Assembly: GCA_964057225.1 (NCBI GenBank)
Contig: OZ059896.1
Location: 744,001 to 808,000 of the forward strand
DNA: 64,000 nucleotides
Source: Auanema rhodensis
Lineage: Eukaryota; Nematoda; Chromadorea; Rhabditida; Rhabditidae
Direction: 5' to 3'
Within the stretch, counting starts at the first letter, position 1. The number at the start of each line of letters is the position of its first letter. Positions 24,993 to 39,952 of the stretch are shown piece by piece. Position numbers and translations under genes: made by a program. The notes under the pieces were generated by a model, which was not told the DNA's origin, did no database searches, and saw only the letters and a program-made list of their open reading frames with translations.

Positions 24993-27280
24993 ATCTTTCA
25001 CGTGAAGCGAGTTACATACCAAGTGCACATCACGTGTACATTTAATTAGCATAAATTAAAGTTCACGTAAATTTCAAAGTCATGGTTATCATGAACCAAT
25101 ATCAATAAAAATTTGTTTTTAGACTAATATGGACATGGGGAATCTAATTTTGAAAACCGCATCTCTTTTTCTTTCACGTGAAGCGAGTTACATACCAAGT
25201 GCACATGACGTGTACATTTAATTAGCATAAATTAAAGTTCACGTAAATTTCAAAGTCATGGTTACCATGAACCAATATCAATAAAAATTTGGTTTTAGAC
25301 TAATATGGACATGGGGAATCTGATTTTGAAAACCGCATCTCTTTATCTTTCACGTGAAGCGAGTTACATACCAAGTGCACATCACGTGTACATTTAATTA
25401 GCATAAATTAAAGTTCACGTAAATTTCAAAGTCATGGTGACCATGAACCAATATCAATAAAAATTTGTTTTTAGACTAATATGGACATGGGGAATCTAAT
25501 TTTGAAAACCGCATCTCTTTATCTTTCACGTGAAGCGAGTTACATACCAAGTGCACATCACGTGTACATTTAATTAGCATAAATTAAAGTTCACGTAAAT
25601 TTCAAAGTCATGGTTACCATGAACCAATATCAATAAAAATTTGTAATTAGACTAATATGGACATGGGGAATCTAATTTTGGAAACCGCATCTCTTTATCT
25701 TTCACGTGAAGCGAGTTACATACCAAGTGCACATCACGTGTACATTTAATTAGCATAAATTAAAGTTCACGTAAATTTCAAAGTCATGGTTACCATGAAC
25801 CAATATCAATAAAAATTTGTTTTTAGACTAATATGGACATGGGAAATCTAATTTTGAAAACCGCATCTCTTCATCTTTCACGTGAAGCGAGTTACATACC
25901 AAGTGCACATCACGTGTACATTTAATTAGTATAAATTAAAGTTCACGTAAATTTCAAAGTCATGGTTACCATGAACCAGTATCAATAAAAATTTGTTTTT
26001 AGACTAATATGGACATGGGAAATCTAATTTTGAGAACCGCATCTCTTTATCTTTTACGTGAAGCTAGTTACATACCAAGTGCACATCACGTATACATTTA
26101 ATTAGCATAAATTAAAGTTCACGTAAATTTCAAAGTCATGGTTACCATGCACCAATATCAATAAAAATTTGTTTTTAGACTAATATGGACATGGGGAATC
26201 TAATTTTGAAAACCGCATCTCTTTATCTTTCACGTGAAGCGAGTTACATACCAAGTGCACATGACGTGTACATTTAATTAGCATAAATTAAAGTTCACGT
26301 AAATTTCAAAGTCATGGTTACCATGAACCAATATCAATAAAAATTTGTTTTTAGACTAATATGGACATGGGGAATCTAATTTTGGAAACCGCATCTCTTT
26401 ATCTTTCACGTGAAGCGAGTTACATACCAAGTGCACATCACGTGTACATTTAATTAGCATAAATTAAAGTTCACGTAAATTTCAAAGTCATGGTTACCAT
26501 GAACCAATATCAATAAAAATTTGTTTTTAGACTAATTTGGACATGGGAAATCTAATTTTGAAAACCGCATCTCTTTATCTTTCACGTGAAGCGAGTTACA
26601 TACCAAGTGCACATCACGTGTACATTTAATTAGTATAAATTAAAGTTCACGTAAATTTCAAAGTCATGGTTACCATGAACCAGTATCAATAAAAATTTGT
26701 TTTTAGACTAATATGGACATGGGAAATCTAATTTTGAAAACCGCATCTCTTTATCTTTTACGTGAAGCTAGTTACATACCAAGTGCACATCACGTGTACA
26801 TTTAATTAGCATAAATTAAAGTTCACGTAAATTTCAAAGTCATGGTTACCATGCACCAATATCAATAAAAATTTGTTTTTAGACTAATATGGACATGGGG
26901 AATCTAATTTTGAAAACCGCATCTCTTTATCTTTCACGTGAAGCGAGTTACATACCAAGTGCACATCACGTGTACATTTAATTAGCATAAATTAAAGTTC
27001 ACGTAAATTTCAAAGTCATGGTTACCATGAACCAATATCAATAAAAATTTGTTTTTAGACTAATATGGACATGGGGAATCTAATTTTGAAAACCGCATCT
27101 CTTTATCTTTCACGTGAAGCGAGTTACATACCAAGTGCACATCACGTGTACATTTAATTAGCATAAATTAAAGTTCACGTAAATTTCAAAGTCATGGTTA
27201 CCATGAACCAATATCAATAAAAATTTGTTTTTAGACTAATATGGACATGGGGAATCTAATTTCGAAAACCGCATCTCTTT

Positions 27281-28688
27281 ATCTTTCACGTGAAGCGAGT
27301 TACATACCAAGTGCACATCACGTGTACATTTAATTAGCATAAATTAAAGTTCACGTAAATTTCAAAGTCATGGTTACCATGAACCAATATCAATAAAAAT
27401 TTGTTTTTAGACTAATATGGACATGGGAAATCTAATTTTGAAAACCGCATCTCTTTATCTTTTACGTGAAGCGAGTTACATACCAAGTGCACATCACGTG
27501 TACATTTAATTAGCATAAATTAAAGTTCACGTAAATTTCAAAGTCATGGTTACCATGAACCAGTATCAATAAAAATTTGTTTTTAGACTAATATGGACAT
27601 GGGAAATCTAATTTTGAAAACCGCATCTCTTTATCTTTTACGTGAAGCTAGTTACATACCAAGTGCACATCACGTGTACATTTAATTAGCATAAATTAAA
27701 GTTCACGTAAATTTCAAAGTCATGGTTACCATGAACCAATATCAATAAAAATTTGTTTTTAGACTAATATGGACATGGGAAATCTAATTTTGAAAACCGC
27801 ATCTCTTTATCTTTCACGTGAAGCGAGTTACATACCAAGTGCACATCACGTGTACATTTAATTAGTATAAATTAAAGTTCACGTAAATTTCAAAGTCATG
27901 GTTACCATGAACCAGTATCAATAAAAATTTGTTTTTAGACTAATATGGACATGGGAAATCTAATTTTGAAAACCGCATCTCTTTATCTTTTACGTGAAGC
28001 TAGTTACATACCAAGTGCACATCACGTGTACATTTAATTAGCATAAATTAAAGTTCACGTAAATTTCAAAGTCATGGTTACCATGCACCAATATCAATAA
28101 AAATTTGTTTTTAGACTAATATGGACATGGGGAATCTAATTTTGAAAACCGCATCTCTTTATCTTTCACGTGAAGCGAGTTACATACCAAGTGCACATGA
28201 CGTGTACATTTAATTAGCATAAATTAAAGTTCACGTAAATTTCAAAGTCATGGTTACCATGAACCAATATCAATAAAAATTTGTTTTTAGACTAATATGG
28301 ACATGGGAAATCTAATTTTGAAAACCGCATCTCTTTATCTTTCACGTGAAGCGAGTTACATACCAAGTGCACATCACGTGTACATTCAATTAGCATAAAT
28401 TAAAGTTCACGTAAATTTCAAAGTCATGGTGACCATGAACCAATATCAATAAAAATTTGTTTTTAGACTAATATGGACATGGGGAATCTAATTTTGAAAA
28501 CCGCATCTCTTTTTCTTTCACGTGAAGCGAGTTAGATACCAAGTGCACATCACGTGTACATTTAATTAGCATAAATTAAAGTTCACGTAAATTTCAAAGT
28601 CATGGTTACCATGAACCAATATCAATAAAAATTTGTTTTTAGACTAATATGGACATGGGAAATCTAATTTTGAAAACCGCATCTCTTT
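27281..28688. repeat. Eight-unit cassette A-E-F-B-C-G-H-I, copy 1
   Basis: Unit order from 27281: G148A; C7T+A107G+G148A; C7T+G17T+G148A; C58T+A107G+G148A; C7T+G17T+A102C; C39G; T51C+T95G; A1T+C23G. The same order occurs at 30801 and 34849. In this copy the C39G unit also has G148A, and the A1T unit has TT at 125-126 and G148A, unlike the other copies. Confidence 0.8.
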
Positions 28689-29920
28689 ATCTTTCACGTG
28701 AAGCGAGTTACATACCAAGTGCACATCACGTGTACATTTAATTAGTATAAATTAAAGTTCACGTAAATTTCAAAGTCATGGTTACCATGAACCAGTATCA
28801 ATAAAAATTTGTTTTTAGACTAATATGGACATGGGAAATCTAATTTTGAAAACCGCATCTCTTTATCTTTTACGTGAAGCTAGTTACATACCAAGTGCAC
28901 ATCACGTGTACATTTAATTAGCATAAATTAAAGTTCACGTAAATTTCAAAGTCATGGTTACCATGCACCAATATCAATAAAAATTTGTTTTTAGACTAAT
29001 ATGGACATGGGGAATCTAATTTTGAAAACCGCATCTCTTTATCTTTCACGTGAAGCGAGTTACATACCAAGTGCACATCACGTGTACATTTAATTAGCAT
29101 AAATTAAAGTTCACGTAAATTTCAAAGTCATGGTTACCATGAACCAATATCAATAAAAATTTGTTTTTAGACTAATATGGACATGGGGAATCTAATTTTG
29201 AAAACCGCATCTCTTTATCTTTCACGTGAAGCGAGTTACATACCAAGTGCACATCACGTGTACATTTAATTAGCATAAATTAAAGTTCACGTAAATTTCA
29301 AAGTCATGGTTACCATGAACCAATATCAATAAAAATTTGTTTTTAGACTAATATGGACATGGGGAATCTAATTTCGAAAACCGCATCTCTTTATCTTTCA
29401 CGTGAAGCGAGTTACATACCAAGTGCACATCACGTGTACATTTAATTAGCATAAATTAAAGTTCACGTAAATTTCAAAGTCATGGTTACCATGAACCAAT
29501 ATCAATAAAAATTTGTTTTTAGACTAATATGGACATGGGAAATCTAATTTTGAAAACCGCATCTCTTTATCTTTCACGTGAAGCGAGTTACATACCAAGT
29601 GCACATCACGTGTACATTTAATTAGTATAAATTAAAGTTCACGTAAATTTCAAAGTCATGGTTACCATGAACCAGTATCAATAAAAATTTGTTTTTAGAC
29701 TAATATGGACATGGGAAATCTAATTTTGAAAACCGCATCTCTTTATCTTTTACGTGAAGCTAGTTACATACCAAGTGCACATCACGTGTACATTTAATTA
29801 GCATAAATTAAAGTTCACGTAAATTTCAAAGTCATGGTTACCATGCACCAATATCAATAAAAATTTGTTTTTAGACTAATATGGACATGGGGAATCTAAT
29901 TTTGAAAACCGCATCTCTTT

Positions 29921-30096
29921 ATCTTTCACGTGAAGCGAGTTACATACCAAGTGCACATGACGTGTACATTTAATTAGCATAAATTAAAGTTCACGTAAAT
30001 TTCAAAGTCATGGTTACCATGAACCAATATCAATAAAAATTTGTTTTTAGACTAATATGGACATGGGGAATCTAATTTCGAAAACCGCATCTCTTT
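29921..30096. repeat. G/D hybrid unit
   Basis: C39G of type G is combined with T159C of type D, and the next unit is type A as usually follows D. The switch lies between positions 39 and 159. It looks like a deletion of the units that normally separate G from D. Confidence 0.5.
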
Positions 30097-30448
30097 ATCT
30101 TTCACGTGAAGCGAGTTACATACCAAGTGCACATCACGTGTACATTTAATTAGCATAAATTAAAGTTCACGTAAATTTCAAAGTCATGGTTACCATGAAC
30201 CAATATCAATAAAAATTTGTTTTTAGACTAATATGGACATGGGAAATCTAATTTTGAAAACCGCATCTCTTTATCTTTCAAGTGAAGCGAGTTACATACC
30301 AAGTGCACATCACGTGTACATTTAATTAGTATAAATTAAAGTTCACGTAAATTTCAAAGTCATGGTTACCATGAACCAGTATCAATAAAAATTTGTTTTT
30401 AGACTAATATGGACATGGGAAATCTAATTTTGAAAACCGCATCTCTTT

Positions 30449-30624
30449 ATCTTTTACGTGAAGCTAGTTACATACCAAGTGCACATCACGTGTACATTTA
30501 ATTAGCATAAATTAAAGTTCACGTAAATTTCAAAGTCATGGTTACCATGAACCAATATCAATAAAAATTTGTTTTTAGACTAATATGGACATGGGGAATC
30601 TAATTTTGAAAACCGCATCTCTTT
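30449..30624. repeat. C/P hybrid unit
   Basis: It has C7T and G17T like type C, but A102 like plain P, and is followed directly by D and A. Elsewhere the order is B-C-P-D-A (26577-27456, 28689-29568). Here C and P appear merged, with the switch between positions 17 and 102. Confidence 0.55.
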
Positions 30625-30800
30625 ATCTTTCACGTGAAGCGAGTTACATACCAAGTGCACATCACGTGTACATTTAATTAGCATAAATTAAAGTTCACGT
30701 AAATTTCAAAGTCATGGTTACCATGAACCAATATCAATAAAAATTTGTTTTTAGACTAATATGGACATGGGGAATCTAATTTCGAAAACCGCATCTCTTT

Positions 30801-32208
30801 ATCTTTCACGTGAAGCGAGTTACATACCAAGTGCACATCACGTGTACATTTAATTAGCATAAATTAAAGTTCACGTAAATTTCAAAGTCATGGTTACCAT
30901 GAACCAATATCAATAAAAATTTGTTTTTAGACTAATATGGACATGGGAAATCTAATTTTGAAAACCGCATCTCTTTATCTTTTACGTGAAGCGAGTTACA
31001 TACCAAGTGCACATCACGTGTACATTTAATTAGCATAAATTAAAGTTCACGTAAATTTCAAAGTCATGGTTACCATGAACCAGTATCAATAAAAATTTGT
31101 TTTTAGACTAATATGGACATGGGAAATCTAATTTTGAAAACCGCATCTCTTTATCTTTTACGTGAAGCTAGTTACATACCAAGTGCACATCACGTGTACA
31201 TTTAATTAGCATAAATTAAAGTTCACGTAAATTTCAAAGTCATGGTTACCATGAACCAATATCAATAAAAATTTGTTTTTAGACTAATATGGACATGGGA
31301 AATCTAATTTTGAAAACCGCATCTCTTTATCTTTCACGTGAAGCGAGTTACATACCAAGTGCACATCACGTGTACATTTAATTAGTATAAATTAAAGTTC
31401 ACGTAAATTTCAAAGTCATGGTTACCATGAACCAGTATCAATAAAAATTTGTTTTTAGACTAATATGGACATGGGAAATCTAATTTTGAAAACCGCATCT
31501 CTTTATCTTTTACGTGAAGCTAGTTACATACCAAGTGCACATCACGTGTACATTTAATTAGCATAAATTAAAGTTCACGTAAATTTCAAAGTCATGGTTA
31601 CCATGCACCAATATCAATAAAAATTTGTTTTTAGACTAATATGGACATGGGGAATCTAATTTTGAAAACCGCATCTCTTTATCTTTCACGTGAAGCGAGT
31701 TACATACCAAGTGCACATGACGTGTACATTTAATTAGCATAAATTAAAGTTCACGTAAATTTCAAAGTCATGGTTACCATGAACCAATATCAATAAAAAT
31801 TTGTTTTTAGACTAATATGGACATGGGGAATCTAATTTTGAAAACCGCATCTCTTTATCTTTCACGTGAAGCGAGTTACATACCAAGTGCACATCACGTG
31901 TACATTCAATTAGCATAAATTAAAGTTCACGTAAATTTCAAAGTCATGGTGACCATGAACCAATATCAATAAAAATTTGTTTTTAGACTAATATGGACAT
32001 GGGGAATCTAATTTTGAAAACCGCATCTCTTTTTCTTTCACGTGAAGCGAGTTAGATACCAAGTGCACATCACGTGTACATTTAATTAGCATAAATTAAA
32101 GTTCACGTAAATTTCAAAGTCATGGTTACCATGAACCAATATCAATAAAAATTTGTAATTAGACTAATATGGACATGGGGAATCTAATTTTGGAAACCGC
32201 ATCTCTTT
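30801..32208. repeat. Eight-unit cassette A-E-F-B-C-G-H-I, copy 2
   Basis: It lies 3520 bp (20 units) after copy 1 with the same type order. T51C on the T95G unit is shared with copy 1. The last unit has TT125-126AA and A161G. Confidence 0.8.
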
Positions 32209-32560
32209 ATCTTTCACGTGAAGCGAGTTACATACCAAGTGCACATCACGTGTACATTTAATTAGCATAAATTAAAGTTCACGTAAATTTCAAAGTCATG
32301 GTTACCATGAACCAATATCAATAAAAATTTGTTTTTAGACTAATATGGACATGGGAAATCTAATTTTGAAAACCGCATCTCTTTATCTTTCACGTGAAGC
32401 GAGTTACATACCAAGTGCACATCACGTGTACATTTAATTAGTATAAATTAAAGTTCACCTAAATTTCAAAGTCATGGTTACCATGAACCAGTATCAATAA
32501 AAATTTGTTTTTAGACTAATATGGACATGGGAAATCTAATTTTGAAAACCGCATCTCTTT

Positions 32561-32736
32561 ATCTTTTACGTGAAGCTAGTTACATACCAAGTGCACATCA
32601 CGTGTACATTTAATTAGCATAAATTAAAGTTCACGTAAATTTCAAAGTCATGGTTACCATGAACCAATATCAATAAAAATTTGTTTTTAGACTAATATGG
32701 ACATGGGGAATCTAATTTCGAAAACCGCATCTCTTT
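32561..32736. repeat. C/D hybrid unit
   Basis: C7T and G17T are combined with T159C and followed by type A. It comes after a B unit, where C-P-D would be expected. The parent could be C or F. Confidence 0.5.
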
Positions 32737-33792
32737 ATCTTTCACGTGAAGCGAGTTACATACCAAGTGCACATCACGTGTACATTTAATTAGCATAAAT
32801 TAAAGTTCACGTAAATTTCAAAGTCATGGTTACCATGAACCAATATCAATAAAAATTTGTTTTTAGACTAATATGGACATGGGAAATCTAATTTTGAAAA
32901 CCGCATCTCTTTATCTTTTACGTGAAGCGAGTTACATACCAAGTGCACATCACGTGTACATTTAATTAGTATAAATTAAAGTTCACGTAAATTTCAAAGT
33001 CATGGTTACCATGAACCAGTATCAATAAAAATTTGTTTTTAGACTAATATGGACATGGGAAATCTAATTTTGAAAACCGCATCTCTTTATCTTTTACGTG
33101 AAGCTAGTTTCATACCAAGTGCACATCACGTGTACATTTAATTAGCATAAATTAAAGTTCACGTAAATTTCAAAGTCATGGTTACCATGAACCAGTATCA
33201 ATAAAAATTTGTTTTTAGACTAATATGGACATGGGAAATCTAATTTTGAAAACCGCATCTCTTTATCTTTTACGTGAAGCTAGTTACATACCAAGTGCAC
33301 ATCACGTGTACATTTAATTAGTATAAATTAAAGTTCACGTAAATTTCAAAGTCATGGTTACCATGAACCAGTATCAATAAAAATTTGTTTTTAGACTAAT
33401 ATGGACATGGGAAATCTAATTTCAAAAACCGCATCTCTTTATCTTTCACGTGAAGCGAGTTACATACCAAGTGCACATCACGTGTACATTTAATTAGTAT
33501 AAATTAAAGTTCACGTAAATTTCAAAGTCATGGTTACCATGAACCAGTATCAATAAAAATTTGTTTTTAGACTAATATGGACATGGGAAATCTAATTTTG
33601 AGAACCGCATCTCTTTATCTTTTACGTGAAGCTAGTTACATACCAAGTGCACATCACGTATACATTTAATTAGCATAAATTAAAGTTCACGTAAATTTCA
33701 AAGTCATGGTTACCATGCACCAATATCAATAAAAATTTGTTTTTAGACTAATATGGACATGGGGAATCTAATTTTGAAAACCGCATCTCTTT

Positions 33793-33968
33793 ATCTTTCA
33801 CGTGAAGCGAGTTACATACCAAGTGCACATGACGTGTACATTTAATTAGCATAAATTAAAGTTCACGTAAATTTCAAAGTCATGGTTACCATGAACCAAT
33901 ATCAATAAAAATTTGTTTTTAGACTAATATGGACATGGGGAATCTAATTTTGGAAACCGCATCTCTTT
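33793..33968. repeat. G unit with I-like 3' end
   Basis: C39G is joined to A161G, with TT kept at 125-126, and followed by A-B-C. If the 3' end came from type I, the switch lies between 126 and 161. A161G alone also occurs in some other units, so parentage is uncertain. Confidence 0.4.
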
Positions 33969-34848
33969 ATCTTTCACGTGAAGCGAGTTACATACCAAGT
34001 GCACATCACGTGTACATTTAATTAGCATAAATTAAAGTTCACGTAAATTTCAAAGTCATGGTTACCATGAACCAATATCAATAAAAATTTGTTTTTAGAC
34101 TAATATGGACATGGGAAATCTAATTTTGAAAACCGCATCTCTTTATCTTTCACGTGAAGCGAGTTACATACCAAGTGCACATCACGTGTACATTTAATTA
34201 GTATAAATTAAAGTTCACGTAAATTTCAAAGTCATGGTTACCATGAACCAGTATCAATAAAAATTTGTTTTTAGACTAATATGGACATGGGAAATCTAAT
34301 TTTGAAAACCGCATCTCTTTATCTTTTACGTGAAGCTAGTTACATACCAAGTGCACATCACGTGTACATTTAATTAGCATAAATTAAAGTTCACGTAAAT
34401 TTCAAAGTCATGGTTACCATGCACCAATATCAATAAAAATTTGTTTTTAGACTAATATGGACATGGGGAATCTAATTTTGAAAACCGCATCTCTTTATCT
34501 TTCACGTGAAGCGAGTTACATACCAAGTGCACATCACGTGTACATTTAATTAGCATAAATTAAAGTTCACGTAAATTTCAAAGTCATGGTTACCATGAAC
34601 CAATATCAATAAAAATTTGTTTTTAGACTAATATGGACATGGGGAATCTAATTTTGAAAACCGCATCTCTTTATCTTTCACGTGAAGCGAGTTACATACC
34701 AAGTGCACATCACGTGTACATTTAATTAGCATAAATTAAAGTTCACGTAAATTTCAAAGTCATGGTTACCATGAACCAATATCAATAAAAATTTGTTTTT
34801 AGACTAATATGGACATGGGGAATCTAATTTCGAAAACCGCATCTCTTT

Positions 34849-36256
34849 ATCTTTCACGTGAAGCGAGTTACATACCAAGTGCACATCACGTGTACATTTA
34901 ATTAGCATAAATTAAAGTTCACGTAAATTTCAAAGTCATGGTTACCATGAACCAATATCAATAAAAATTTGTTTTTAGACTAATATGGACATGGGAAATC
35001 TAATTTTGAAAACCGCATCTCTTTATCTTTTACGTGAAGCGAGTTACATACCAAGTGCACATCACGTGTACATTTAATTAGCATAAATTAAAGTTCACGT
35101 AAATTTCAAAGTCATGGTTACCATGAACCAGTATCAATAAAAATTTGTTTTTAGACTAATATGGACATGGGAAATCTAATTTTGAAAACCGCATCTCTTT
35201 ATCTTTTACGTGAAGCTAGTTACATACCAAGTGCACATCACGTGTACATTTAATTAGCATAAATTAAAGTTCACGTAAATTTCAAAGTCATGGTTACCAT
35301 GAACCAATATCAATAAAAATTTGTTTTTAGACTAATATGGACATGGGAAATCTAATTTTGAAAACCGCATCTCTTTATCTTTCACGTGAAGCGAGTTACA
35401 TACCAAGTGCACATCACGTGTACATTTAATTAGTATAAATTAAAGTTCACGTAAATTTCAAAGTCATGGTTACCATGAACCAGTATCAATAAAAATTTGT
35501 TTTTAGACTAATATGGACATGGGAAATCTAATTTTGAAAACCGCATCTCTTTATCTTTTACGTGAAGCTAGTTACATACCAAGTGCACATCACGTGTACA
35601 TTTAATTAGCATAAATTAAAGTTCACGTAAATTTCAAAGTCATGGTTACCATGCACCAATATCAATAAAAATTTGTTTTTAGACTAATATGGACATGGGG
35701 AATCTAATTTTGAAAACCGCATCTCTTTATCTTTCACGTGAAGCGAGTTACATACCAAGTGCACATGACGTGTACATTTAATTAGCATAAATTAAAGTTC
35801 ACGTAAATTTCAAAGTCATGGTTACCATGAACCAATATCAATAAAAATTTGTTTTTAGACTAATATGGACATGGGGAATCTAATTTTGAAAACCGCATCT
35901 CTTTATCTTTCACGTGAAGCGAGTTACATACCAAGTGCACATCACGTGTACATTTAATTAGCATAAATTAAAGTTCACGTAAATTTCAAAGTCATGGTGA
36001 CCATGAACCAATATCAATAAAAATTTGTTTTTAGACTAATATGGACATGGGGAATCTAATTTTGAAAACCGCATCTCTTTTTCTTTCACGTGAAGCGAGT
36101 TAGATACCAAGTGCACATCACGTGTACATTTAATTAGCATAAATTAAAGTTCACGTAAATTTCAAAGTCATGGTTACCATGAACCAATATCAATAAAAAT
36201 TTGTAATTAGACTAATATGGACATGGGGAATCTAATTTTGGAAACCGCATCTCTTT
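34849..36256. repeat. Eight-unit cassette A-E-F-B-C-G-H-I, copy 3
   Basis: It lies 4048 bp (23 units) after copy 2. The T95G unit lacks T51C. Its last seven units are also the first seven of the 14-unit duplication that begins at 35025. Confidence 0.8.
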
Positions 36257-37488
36257 ATCTTTCACGTGAAGCGAGTTACATACCAAGTGCACATCACGTG
36301 TACATTTAATTAGCATAAATTAAAGTTCACGTAAATTTCAAAGTCATGGTTACCATGAACCAGTATCAATAAAAATTTGTTTTTAGACTAATATGGACAT
36401 GGGAAATCTAATTTTGAAAACCGCATCTCTTTATCTTTCACGTGAAGCGAGTTACATACCAAGTGCACATCACGTGTACATTTAATTAGTATAAATTAAA
36501 GTTCACGTAAATTTCAAAGTCATGGTTACCATGAACCAGTATCAATAAAAATTTGTTTTTAGACTAATATGGACATGGGAAATCTAATTTTGAAAACCGC
36601 ATCTCTTTATCTTTTACGTGAAGCTAGTTACATACCAAGTGCACATCACGTGTACATTTAATTAGCATAAATTAAAGTTCACGTAAATTTCAAAGTCATG
36701 GTTACCATGCACCAATATCAATAAAAATTTGTTTTTAGACTAATATGGACATGGGGAATCTAATTTTGAAAACCGCATCTCTTTATCTTTCACGTGAAGC
36801 GAGTTACATACCAAGTGCACATCACGTGTACATTTAATTAGCATAAATTAAAGTTCACGTAAATTTCAAAGTCATGGTTACCATGAACCAATATCAATAA
36901 AAATTTGTTTTTAGACTAATATGGACATGGGGAATCTAATTTTGAAAACCGCATCTCTTTATCTTTCACGTGAAGCGAGTTACATACCAAGTGCACATCA
37001 CGTGTACATTTAATTAGCATAAATTAAAGTTCACGTAAATTTCAAAGTCATGGTTACCATGAACCAATATCAATAAAAATTTGTTTTTAGACTAATATGG
37101 ACATGGGAAATCTAATTTTGAAAACCGCATCTCTTTATCTTTTACGTGAAGCGAGTTACATACCAAGTGCACATCACGTGTACATTTAATTAGTATAAAT
37201 TAAAGTTCACGTAAATTTCAAAGTCATGATTACCATGAACCAGTATCAATAAAAATTTGTTTTTAGACTAATATGGACATGGGAAATCTAATTTTGAAAA
37301 CCGCATCTCTTTATCTTTTACGTGAAGCTAGTTTCATACCAAGTGCACATCACGTGTACATTTAATTAGCATAAATTAAAGTTCACGTAAATTTCAAAGT
37401 CATGGTTACCATGAACCAGTATCAATAAAAATTTGTTTTTAGACTAATATGGACATGGGAAATCTAATTTTGAAAACCGCATCTCTTT
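35025..37488. repeat. 14-unit higher-order repeat, copy 1 (2464 bp)
   Basis: The fourteen types from 35025 are E-F-B-C-G-H-I-A'-B-C-P-A-E'-X. A' is a G148A unit with A107G. E' has C7T, C58T, A107G and also G93A (CATGATTACC). X has C7T, G17T, A107G and the rare A22T (GTTTCATACC). The same fourteen follow immediately from 37489. Confidence 0.85.
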
Positions 37489-39952
37489 ATCTTTTACGTG
37501 AAGCGAGTTACATACCAAGTGCACATCACGTGTACATTTAATTAGCATAAATTAAAGTTCACGTAAATTTCAAAGTCATGGTTACCATGAACCAGTATCA
37601 ATAAAAATTTGTTTTTAGACTAATATGGACATGGGAAATCTAATTTTGAAAACCGCATCTCTTTATCTTTTACGTGAAGCTAGTTACATACCAAGTGCAC
37701 ATCACGTGTACATTTAATTAGCATAAATTAAAGTTCACGTAAATTTCAAAGTCATGGTTACCATGAACCAATATCAATAAAAATTTGTTTTTAGACTAAT
37801 ATGGACATGGGAAATCTAATTTTGAAAACCGCATCTCTTTATCTTTCACGTGAAGCGAGTTACATACCAAGTGCACATCACGTGTACATTTAATTAGTAT
37901 AAATTAAAGTTCACGTAAATTTCAAAGTCATGGTTACCATGAACCAGTATCAATAAAAATTTGTTTTTAGACTAATATGGACATGGGAAATCTAATTTTG
38001 AAAACCGCATCTCTTTATCTTTTACGTGAAGCTAGTTACATACCAAGTGCACATCACGTGTACATTTAATTAGCATAAATTAAAGTTCACGTAAATTTCA
38101 AAGTCATGGTTACCATGCACCAATATCAATAAAAATTTGTTTTTAGACTAATATGGACATGGGGAATCTAATTTTGAAAACCGCATCTCTTTATCTTTCA
38201 CGTGAAGCGAGTTACATACCAAGTGCACATGACGTGTACATTTAATTAGCATAAATTAAAGTTCACGTAAATTTCAAAGTCATGGTTACCATGAACCAAT
38301 ATCAATAAAAATTTGTTTTTAGACTAATATGGACATGGGGAATCTAATTTTGAAAACCGCATCTCTTTATCTTTCACGTGAAGCGAGTTACATACCAAGT
38401 GCACATCACGTGTACATTCAATTAGCATAAATTAAAGTTCACGTAAATTTCAAAGTCATGGTGACCATGAACCAATATCAATAAAAATTTGTTTTTAGAC
38501 TAATATGGACATGGGGAATCTAATTTTGAAAACCGCATCTCTTTTTCTTTCACGTGAAGCGAGTTAGATACCAAGTGCACATCACGTGTACATTTAATTA
38601 GCATAAATTAAAGTTCACGTAAATTTCAAAGTCATGGTTACCATGAACCAATATCAATAAAAATTTGTAATTAGACTAATATGGACATGGGGAATCTAAT
38701 TTTGGAAACCGCATCTCTTTATCTTTCACGTGAAGCGAGTTACATACCAAGTGCACATCACGTGTACATTTAATTAGCATAAATTAAAGTTCACGTAAAT
38801 TTCAAAGTCATGGTTACCATGAACCAGTATCAATAAAAATTTGTTTTTAGACTAATATGGACATGGGAAATCTAATTTTGAAAACCGCATCTCTTTATCT
38901 TTCACGTGAAGCGAGTTACATACCAAGTGCACATCACGTGTACATTTAATTAGTATAAATTAAAGTTCACGTAAATTTCAAAGTCATGGTTACCATGAAC
39001 CAGTATCAATAAAAATTTGTTTTTAGACTAATATGGACATGGGAAATCTAATTTTGAAAACCGCATCTCTTTATCTTTTACGTGAAGCTAGTTACATACC
39101 AAGTGCACATCACGTGTACATTTAATTAGCATAAATTAAAGTTCACGTAAATTTCAAAGTCATGGTTACCATGCACCAATATCAATAAAAATTTGTTTTT
39201 AGACTAATATGGACATGGGGAATCTAATTTTGAAAACCGCATCTCTTTATCTTTCACGTGAAGCGAGTTACATACCAAGTGCACATCACGTGTACATTTA
39301 ATTAGCATAAATTAAAGTTCACGTAAATTTCAAAGTCATGGTTACCATGAACCAATATCAATAAAAATTTGTTTTTAGACTAATATGGACATGGGGAATC
39401 TAATTTTGAAAACCGCATCTCTTTATCTTTCACGTGAAGCGAGTTACATACCAAGTGCACATCACGTGTACATTTAATTAGCATAAATTAAAGTTCACGT
39501 AAATTTCAAAGTCATGGTTACCATGAACCAATATCAATAAAAATTTGTTTTTAGACTAATATGGACATGGGAAATCTAATTTTGAAAACCGCATCTCTTT
39601 ATCTTTTACGTGAAGCGAGTTACATACCAAGTGCACATCACGTGTACATTTAATTAGTATAAATTAAAGTTCACGTAAATTTCAAAGTCATGATTACCAT
39701 GAACCAGTATCAATAAAAATTTGTTTTTAGACTAATATGGACATGGGAAATCTAATTTTGAAAACCGCATCTCTTTATCTTTTACGTGAAGCTAGTTTCA
39801 TACCAAGTGCACATCACGTGTACATTTAATTAGCATAAATTAAAGTTCACGTAAATTTCAAAGTCATGGTTACCATGAACCAGTATCAATAAAAATTTGT
39901 TTTTAGACTAATATGGACATGGGAAATCTAATTTTAAAAACCGCATCTCTTT
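37489..39952. repeat. 14-unit higher-order repeat, copy 2 (2464 bp)
   Basis: It has the same order and the same rare markers (G93A, A22T) as the copy at 35025. Differences seen by eye are T51C in the T95G unit at 38369 and G160A in the last unit at 39777. The two copies are therefore nearly identical and adjacent, which points to a recent tandem duplication, or to a collapsed or duplicated assembly path. Confidence 0.85.
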
